Below, in pieces: positions 59,362-64,000 of a DNA stretch of 64,000 nucleotides. Position 1 is the stretch's first letter, and each line of letters starts with the position of its first letter. Made by a program: the position numbers and the translations under genes. This DNA is from JAJFGI01 sp036397065 (GTDB lineage Bacteria > Pseudomonadota > Alphaproteobacteria > Kiloniellales > J153). Where the stretch lies: contig DASWJP010000109.1 in assembly GCA_036397065.1 (NCBI GenBank), positions 86,766 through 150,765 of the forward strand, given 5' to 3'. The notes below the pieces were generated by a model that was given only the letters and a program-made list of their open reading frames with translations, was not told the DNA's origin and did no database searches.

Positions 59362-59400
59362 TCAGGCCGCCAGCTGACGCCACTCGGCCAGGGTGGCATT
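59362..59400 (-). pseudogene. IS6-family transposase C-terminal tail outside the element
   Basis: The minus strand reads NATLAEWRQLAA and stop, a typical end of IS6-family transposases. It lies just outside the left terminal repeat of the element next door. It may come from a second copy or from an internal rearrangement. Confidence 0.55.
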
Positions 59401-60035
59401 GACACGTTAACTGCCGCGGTCGCCAGAATTCGATCGTGATCCGTATCAGGCGGCTAGCCAACCTTGATTCCTGACAGCGAACGTCTCGGCTCGATTGTTC
59501 GCTCGTAATCCCTGATCGTGAACAGCGGTAAATCGCTCTTTGCGGATGGCGACAGCGTAGGATTTGAGCTTGTCCGTGATAATGCGCTTCGGCGCGAAGC
59601 CCTGCTTCTTCAGCAGCTTTCGCAGCAATCGCCTCGCCGACTTAGCGCATCGTCGTGGCTGGACCAGGAAGTCGAGCACCTCGCCTTCGTCGTCTACCGC
59701 CCGCCACAGCCAGTGATTACGGCCACGGATCTTGATAACCATTTCGTCGAGGTGCCAATGTGCACTGGCGCGCGGCCGGCCGACGCGAAGACTGCCCGCA
59801 ATCAGTCGGCCGAACTTAAGGAACCAGCGTCGAACCGTTTCGTTCGAAACATCGATGCTACGCTCGGCCAGCAGATCCCCGACATCGCGAAACGAAAGCG
59901 TGAACCGGGCGTAGAGCCAGACCGCATGTTGGATGATCTCTGGCGAAAAACGATGTCGTTTGTAAGATATCGAGGTCATGCCAAGACCGTACCAGCCCCT
60001 CCCCACGCTGGCTATCGACTTAACGTGTCAATGCC
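59395..60035 (-). mobile_element. Defective IS6-family element
   Basis: Perfect 16-base terminal inverted repeats, GGCATTGACACGTTAA at 59395-59410 and its complement at 60020-60035, bound a 641-base element; intact members are about 750-850 bases. No target duplication is visible. The transposase is truncated. Confidence 0.75.
59446..59979 (-). pseudogene. IS6-family transposase, C-terminally truncated
   Basis: A 177-residue product beginning MTSISYKRHRFSPEII. The IS6 DDE residues can be traced: HWHLDEMVIKI, ITDKLKSYAVA and NNRAE. After NRAE the homology stops and the frame ends in TFAVRNQGWLAA, whereas full transposases continue about 60 residues (HQPTRRRER region). It is probably inactive. 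Confidence 0.75.
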
Positions 60036-60147
60036 CTATAAGGTTCTCTTTTACAACCGCGATCACTTGACCGCCGCATTCGCGGTCCGGCTTAAAGACA
60101 ATGTCTGAATAGTGACACCATTCATGGCCGCCATAGCGCCCTTCCAA
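60036..60147. other. Spacer between IS6 element and right repeat
   Basis: The plus strand reads PYKVLFYNRDHLTAAFAVRL and KDNV before a stop. It may be the end of a gene cut by the IS6 element, but I recognise no family. Confidence 0.3.
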
Positions 60148-60340
60148 GGGTTTTGTCGTACCACCAATATGGGCGTAAGAGACTTTCGCCGTATGGGCCG
60201 TCCTTTTGTCGGATCGGAGCGGTCTTAGTCGACCACGACGACACGAATCGACCGCGTAACCTGCGGAAAAGAGTCGTCAATTTCGACTCTCTGAATCATA
60301 AAATAATTATTATATATCAATAACTTAAGTCGTGGCGGAG
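60148..60340. repeat. Right copy of the 193-bp direct repeat, ending in tRNA-Ser
   Basis: Gapless match to 42542-42734. The last eight bases (60333-60340) are the 3' end of the tRNA-Ser gene read on the opposite strand, so the repeat includes the CCGCCA end and the region downstream of the tRNA. This arrangement is typical of att regions of tRNA-integrating islands. Confidence 0.75.
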
Positions 60341-60422
60341 GGGGTGGGATTCGAACCCACGGTACGCTCGCGCGCACAACGGTTTTCGAGACCGCCCCGA
60401 TCGACCACTCTGGCACCCCTCC
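60333..60422 (-). tRNA. tRNA-Ser(CGA)
   Basis: Ninety nucleotides with an encoded CCA. Acceptor GGAGGGG pairs with CCCCTCC, the anticodon loop is CTCGAAA giving anticodon CGA, a long variable arm (TGTGCGCGCGAGCGTAC region) is present, and the T-loop is TTCGAAT. These features identify a class II serine tRNA. The 3' end is the boundary of the right 193-bp repeat. Confidence 0.93.
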
Positions 60423-60610
60423 GCATTGGGTCGAGAACCGGCGCGTGGCCTGGCCGGTGGGCAAACCGGCGCGAACCTAGCCTATGGTCGGCACCCCCGC
60501 AAGGCATTGGCGGATGGCGGCTTCGGCCCTTTCCAGGGCCCATCGCGGCTGCGGTCTTCTCTGCTATAGTCCGGCGCAACGAACGCGATACACCCGTACA
60601 AGAATGCGAG

Positions 60611-61696
60611 ATGATGAACCGCGCCGCCGACCTTCCTGAAATTCCCCTGATCGATGTGGGTGCCGCGGGTGCCGGGGCGCTGCTGGCCGCCGCGCCGGCC
60701 CGGGCCCGGGCGTTGCTGGCCAGCGCAGGGCGGAAATATACGCCACCGGCGGTTCGCATCGGCGATGCCATCTCGCGGCGCTGGCTGGATCGGCACGGCA
60801 ATCCGTATCTGGCGGAAATCGATGCCATCGCCGCCACGATGGGTGAGCCCGGCGCCCATTTCCTGAATGTCTCCTACGAATGGGGCTGTACCGGCGGTGT
60901 CACGCCGGCGCCCGGCGGCGGCTGCCGGCTGGTGCGGGTGCTGGACTGGCCCTTCGACGGCATGGGGGTCAATCTGGTGGCCGCCCGCCAGGCGGGCCCC
61001 GCCGGTTCATGGCTCAACCTGACCTGGCCCGGCTTCGTCGGCTGCATCCAGGGCCTGGCGCCGGGGCGCTTCGCCGCCGCCTTGAACCAGGCGCCCATGG
61101 CGCGGCCGACCCGGCTCTTGCCGCTCGACTGGGCCATCGGCCGGGGCCGGGTTTGGCACCGCGGCGGTCTGCCGCCGGCGCATCTTCTGCGCCAGGTCTT
61201 CGAGACCTGCACGGATTACAAAGCCGCCAAGGCCATGCTGTGCGGCGCACCGCTGGCGTTGCCGGCCATCTTCCTGCTGGCCGGACCGGAGGCCGGCCAG
61301 GGCTGCGTCATCGAGCGCCAGGAAACCCGCGCTGCGGTTCTCGAGCAACCGGCCAGCGCCGCCAATCATTGGCAAACAGCCGGCTGGAACGGCCGGCCCC
61401 GGGGTGAGGACAGCCGGGGCCGCCGGCGCATCTTGGCGGCACGCCTCGCCGGGGCCGGACCGGATCTGGATTGGCTGGCGCCGCCGGTGCTCAACGAAAC
61501 CACCCGCCTGGCCCTGGTGGCGGAACCGGCCAGCGGCCGCCTCACCGCCCGTGGCTTCGAAGCCACGGGTCCGGCCACCGCTCCCTTGCGCCTGGGTCCG
61601 GGCACGCAGATCCACCGGGCGGCGCCGGAGTCTTCTGGCAAAACCGCCAGGAAAATCCCTGGAAAAGCGTTGACAGGTGGGGCCGCGCCGCTATAG
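60611..61696 (+). CDS. Ntn-hydrolase-like protein, C45/acid-ceramidase-like family
   Basis: A 361-residue protein. A likely nucleophile Cys sits in YEWGCTGGVTP, followed by GCRLVRVLDWPFDGMG, reminiscent of N-terminal-nucleophile amidases that hydrolyse linear amides. Later AALNQAP and NHWQTAGW segments are typical of this fold's substrate-binding loops. Two adjacent ATGs; the first is used. It may act on N-acyl amides or a similar linear amide. The final codons contain the rplU promoter. Confidence 0.6.
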   Translation: MMNRAADLPEIPLIDVGAAGAGALLAAAPARARALLASAGRKYTPPAVRIGDAISRRWLDRHGNPYLAEIDAIAATMGEPGAHFLNVSYEWGCTGGVTPAPGGGCRLVRVLDWPFDGMGVNLVAARQAGPAGSWLNLTWPGFVGCIQGLAPGRFAAALNQAPMARPTRLLPLDWAIGRGRVWHRGGLPPAHLLRQVFETCTDYKAAKAMLCGAPLALPAIFLLAGPEAGQGCVIERQETRAAVLEQPASAANHWQTAGWNGRPRGEDSRGRRRILAARLAGAGPDLDWLAPPVLNETTRLALVAEPASGRLTARGFEATGPATAPLRLGPGTQIHRAAPESSGKTARKIPGKALTGGAAPL

Positions 61697-61697
61697 T
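61670..61697 (+). promoter_or_regulatory. Sigma-70-type promoter for rplU-rpmA
   Basis: TTGACA (61670-61675) and TATAGT (61692-61697) are spaced by 16 bases and lie 91 bases before the rplU start. The -10 box covers the stop region of the preceding gene. Confidence 0.7.
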
Positions 61698-61788
61698 CCG
61701 CGCCGTCGGCCATGGGCCCTAGACGCCGGGGCCGGGCCGCTTTTGTATCCTGCCCATCCTTGTAGATCGTAGAGCACAGCCAATCGCC

Positions 61789-62343
61789 ATGTTCGCAGTC
61801 ATCAAATCCGGCGGCAAACAATACCGGGTCGCCCCCGACGACGTCATCCGGGTGGAAAAGCTGGCCGGCGAGGCGGGCGATATCATCGAGCTCGGCGCCG
61901 TCCTCATGGTCGGCGGCAACGGCGGCTTGAACGTCGGCGCGCCCTTCGTGGCCGGCGCCAGTGTCGCCGCCGAGGTGCTGGAGCAAGGCCGGACCGACAA
62001 GATCATCATCTTCAAGAAAAAGCGCCGGCAGAACTATCGCCGCCGCAACGGCCACCGCCAGCACGAAACGGTGCTGCGGGTGACCGAGATCTTGACCGAT
62101 GGCAAAAAGCCGTCGAAGACCAAGGCGGACCCGAAGCCGGCCGCCAAGGCCGCGGCCAAGACCGACACGGGCAAAGGCAAGGCGAAAGCCGCCAAGCCGA
62201 AGGCGCCGGCCAAGACTGCCGCACCGAAGAAGGCGCCCGCCAAGAAGCAGGCCGCCCCGAAAACGTCCGCCCCCAAGACCTCGGGCGCCAAGAAAGCAGC
62301 GCCCAAGAAGACCGGCGCCGCCAAGGCGAAGAAGAAGGATTAA
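61789..62343 (+). CDS. rplU: 50S ribosomal protein L21 with long Lys/Ala-rich C-terminal tail
   Basis: Residues 1-102 are standard L21: MFAVIKSGGKQYRVAPDDVI, KKKRRQNYRRRNGHRQ. Family members usually end near residue 103; this one continues with about 80 residues of AK/AP repeats (KAAKPKAPAKTAAPKKAPAK). The tail is low complexity, highly basic and resembles histone H1-like extensions found in some alphaproteobacterial ribosomal proteins. It is followed six bases later by rpmA. Confidence 0.95.
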   Translation: MFAVIKSGGKQYRVAPDDVIRVEKLAGEAGDIIELGAVLMVGGNGGLNVGAPFVAGASVAAEVLEQGRTDKIIIFKKKRRQNYRRRNGHRQHETVLRVTEILTDGKKPSKTKADPKPAAKAAAKTDTGKGKAKAAKPKAPAKTAAPKKAPAKKQAAPKTSAPKTSGAKKAAPKKTGAAKAKKKD

Positions 62344-62349
62344 CCCACC

Positions 62350-62625
62350 ATGGCCCATAAAAAAGCGGGCGGCAGTTCGCGCAACGGCCGCGATTCGGCA
62401 GGCCGGCGCCTGGGTGTGAAGCTCTTCGGCGACCAGCAGGCCCGCGCCGGCAATATCCTGGTCCGCCAGCGCGGCACCAAGTACCACCCCGGCACGAATG
62501 TGGGCATGGGCACGGACCACACCCTGTTCGCCCTGGCGGACGGCAAGGTTCGCTTTGACCGCAAGGCGGGTGATCGGACGTTTGTGTCGATCATGCCCGG
62601 CGCGCCGACGCCGCCGGCCGAATAG
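62350..62625 (+). CDS. rpmA: 50S ribosomal protein L27
   Basis: A 91-residue protein with the conserved MAHKKAGGSSRNGRDS start, GVKLFGDQQARAGNILVRQRGT and the GRDHTLFAL-like GTDHTLFALADG. It sits at the peptidyl-transferase centre side of the 50S subunit. It is encoded immediately after rplU, the usual pair, with obgE soon after. Confidence 0.97.
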   Translation: MAHKKAGGSSRNGRDSAGRRLGVKLFGDQQARAGNILVRQRGTKYHPGTNVGMGTDHTLFALADGKVRFDRKAGDRTFVSIMPGAPTPPAE

Positions 62626-62648
62626 CTTCGGAGGGGGCCCCTCCGAAG
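62626..62648. terminator. Hairpin after rpmA
   Basis: CTTCGGAGG and CCTCCGAAG flank GGGCC, directly after the rpmA stop. No T-run follows, so it may only partly terminate transcription. Confidence 0.55.
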
Positions 62649-62736
62649 TCGAGGCGCCCTGTTCCCACACGACGATCGGTTATCGGGGAAACGGGCACCG
62701 CACCCCCCGTTTTCACATGCCCGAACCGACCGCCCC

Positions 62737-63282
62737 ATGACCCGCACCCTGACCACCCCCCGCCTTCTGTTGCGCCCGCCGCGCCCGGCCGATGCGCCGC
62801 GCGTGCAGTTCCTGTGCGGCAATTGGAACGTTGCGCGTATGTTGGAACGGGTACCGCATCCTTACCCCGACGATTGTGCGGCGGATTGGATCGCTGCGCA
62901 GTCCGCCGCCTGGCGCGACGGGTCCGCTTATACCTTTACCATTGAGTTCGAGGGCGCAGTGGTCGGCGTCATCGGCATCGAACGGAACGCGAGCGGCGCC
63001 TATGGGCTGGGCTATTGGCTGGGCGAGCCATGGTGGGGCCAGGGCCTGATGAGCGAGGCCGTGGCCTGTGTCCTTGGCTTCGCGCGCCATGAGCTTGGCC
63101 TGGAGACACTGGAGTCCGCCTATTTCGCCGACAACCCGGCGTCCGGACGCATCCAGGAAAAGCACGGCTTTCGCGTGACCGGCCACGACCGGTCACACTG
63201 CCTGGCGCGCGGCGGCGATGTGGACGGCGTCACCACCGTGCTGCATCTTGGCGCCGTGAACGAGACGAGGACGGCACCATGA
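62737..63282 (+). CDS. GNAT-family N-acetyltransferase (RimJ/RimL type)
   Basis: A 181-residue acetyltransferase. It starts TLTTPRLLLRPPRPADAP, the standard RimJ/RimL opening, and has YGLGYWLGEPWWGQGLMSEA with the acetyl-CoA-binding loop and ADNPASGRIQEKHGFR. It could acetylate a ribosomal protein or a small amine. The stop overlaps the obgE ATG as ATGA, a common order in alphaproteobacteria. Confidence 0.9.
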   Translation: MTRTLTTPRLLLRPPRPADAPRVQFLCGNWNVARMLERVPHPYPDDCAADWIAAQSAAWRDGSAYTFTIEFEGAVVGVIGIERNASGAYGLGYWLGEPWWGQGLMSEAVACVLGFARHELGLETLESAYFADNPASGRIQEKHGFRVTGHDRSHCLARGGDVDGVTTVLHLGAVNETRTAP

Positions 63283-64000
63283 AGTTCCTCGACGAAGCCA
63301 AGATTTATATCAAGAGCGGCGACGGCGGTGCCGGGTGCGTCAGCTTCCGGCGCGAGAAGTTCATCGAGTTCGGCGGTCCGGACGGCGGCAATGGCGGGCG
63401 CGGCGGCGATGTGGTGTTCGAGACGGTGGAGGGCCTGAACACCCTGATCGACTTCCGCTATCAGCAGCATTTCAAGGCCGGCCGCGGCGACCATGGCAAG
63501 GGCCGCGACCGCTCCGGCCCGGCCGCGCCGACTCTGGTCATCAAGGTGCCTGCCGGCACCCAGATTTTCGCGGACGACAAGGAGACCCTGATCGCCGAGA
63601 TGTTGCGGCCGGGACAGCGCATCGTCCTGGCCAAGGGCGGCGACGGCGGTTACGGCAATGCCCACTTCAAGACCTCCACCAACCGCGCGCCCCGGCGCGC
63701 CGATCCCGGCTGGCCGGGCGAGGAGCTGTGGGTGTGGCTGCGCCTCAAGCTGATCGCCGATGCCGGGTTGGTCGGCTTGCCGAATGCCGGCAAATCGACC
63801 CTGCTGGCCGCCGTCTCCCGCGCCAAGCCGAAGGTCGCCGACTATCCCTTCACCACCCTGCATCCGGTTCTCGGCGTGGTGCACGTGCACGAGACCGAGT
63901 TCGTGCTCGCCGACATTCCCGGCCTGATCGAAGGCGCGCACGAAGGCGCCGGATTGGGGACCCGTTTCCTCGGCCACGTGGAGCGGTGCGCCGTCCTGAT
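63279..64000 (+). CDS. obgE: GTPase Obg (3' end beyond the window)
   Basis: The first 240 codons are visible. The glycine-rich Obg fold has MKFLDEAKIYIKSGDGGAGC and GGPDGGNGGRGGDV; the G domain starts with GLPNAGKSTLL (G1), and ADIPGLIEGAHEGAGLG (G3). Obg couples ribosome assembly to growth control. The sequence is still open at the window edge. Confidence 0.96.
   Translation, partial: MKFLDEAKIYIKSGDGGAGCVSFRREKFIEFGGPDGGNGGRGGDVVFETVEGLNTLIDFRYQQHFKAGRGDHGKGRDRSGPAAPTLVIKVPAGTQIFADDKETLIAEMLRPGQRIVLAKGGDGGYGNAHFKTSTNRAPRRADPGWPGEELWVWLRLKLIADAGLVGLPNAGKSTLLAAVSRAKPKVADYPFTTLHPVLGVVHVHETEFVLADIPGLIEGAHEGAGLGTRFLGHVERCAVL

Noticed and set aside
60332..60610. In-frame N-terminal extension of the Ntn-hydrolase gene across the tRNA
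   Set aside because: It would translate the tRNA-Ser gene; two ATGs at 60611 and 60614 begin the natural protein.

Overview
The window is GC-rich chromosomal DNA from a free-living, respiring alphaproteobacterium; Rhodospirillales-like is a guess from codon bias and gene style, with no rRNA to confirm it. Evidence includes a complete ccoNOQP-ccoGHIS high-affinity oxidase locus with FNR-type boxes, Tat-exported binding proteins, many ABC uptake systems for amines, ureides and sugars, and a housekeeping rplU-rpmA-obgE block.

Layout. 1-3.6 kb: a leftward respiratory operon: SCO-type copper chaperone, two small membrane proteins, CuA subunit II, heme-copper subunit I, and the start of a UbiA/heme-o-synthase-like gene. 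Subunit I is B-family (ba3-like) but has Gln where oxygen reductases carry the cross-linked Tyr, so NO reduction is more likely than O2 reduction. 3.8-12.5 kb: DUF2189 protein and the full cbb3 oxidase locus. 12.6-16.8 kb: a histidine kinase with a diacid-recognition-like sensor domain and two response regulators lacking DNA-binding domains (REC-HDOD, REC-degenerate HD-GYP).

17-27 kb: a catabolic cluster in four transcription units around a GntR regulator: a spermidine/putrescine-type ABC transporter, FAD amine oxidoreductase, class III aminotransferase, beta-keto acid cleavage enzyme (BKACE), acyl-CoA thioesterase and cupin. Two intergenic regions share a GTGATCAC palindrome. I infer uptake of an amine or beta-amino acid, transamination to a beta-keto acid, cleavage with acetyl-CoA, and thioester hydrolysis. 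27-30 kb: sulfoacetaldehyde acetyltransferase (xsc) with a divergent IclR regulator. 30-40 kb: a ureide/hydantoin locus (asparaginase-like, dihydropyrimidinase, CobW GTPase, small Cys protein, NodB-fold deacetylase, ABC transporter, ureidoglycolate lyase).

40-43.2 kb is a decayed junction: a PEP-CTERM tail next to an internally deleted IS630 element, an IS3 scrap, remnants of a HAD dehalogenase, XRE regulator and DNA methylase, and one intact Rieske gene. 43.2-59.3 kb is a co-oriented carbon-utilisation island (malic enzyme, divergent HD-like protein, MalFGK-type and Rbs-type ABC systems, MBL hydrolase, HisD-family dehydrogenase) read away from a divergent LacI regulator, with AAACGTTT operators. 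A defective IS6 element follows. The island is bracketed by a gapless 193-bp direct repeat; its right copy ends on the 3' CCA of tRNA-Ser(CGA). 60.6-64 kb: Ntn-type hydrolase, rplU, rpmA, GNAT acetyltransferase and the start of obgE.
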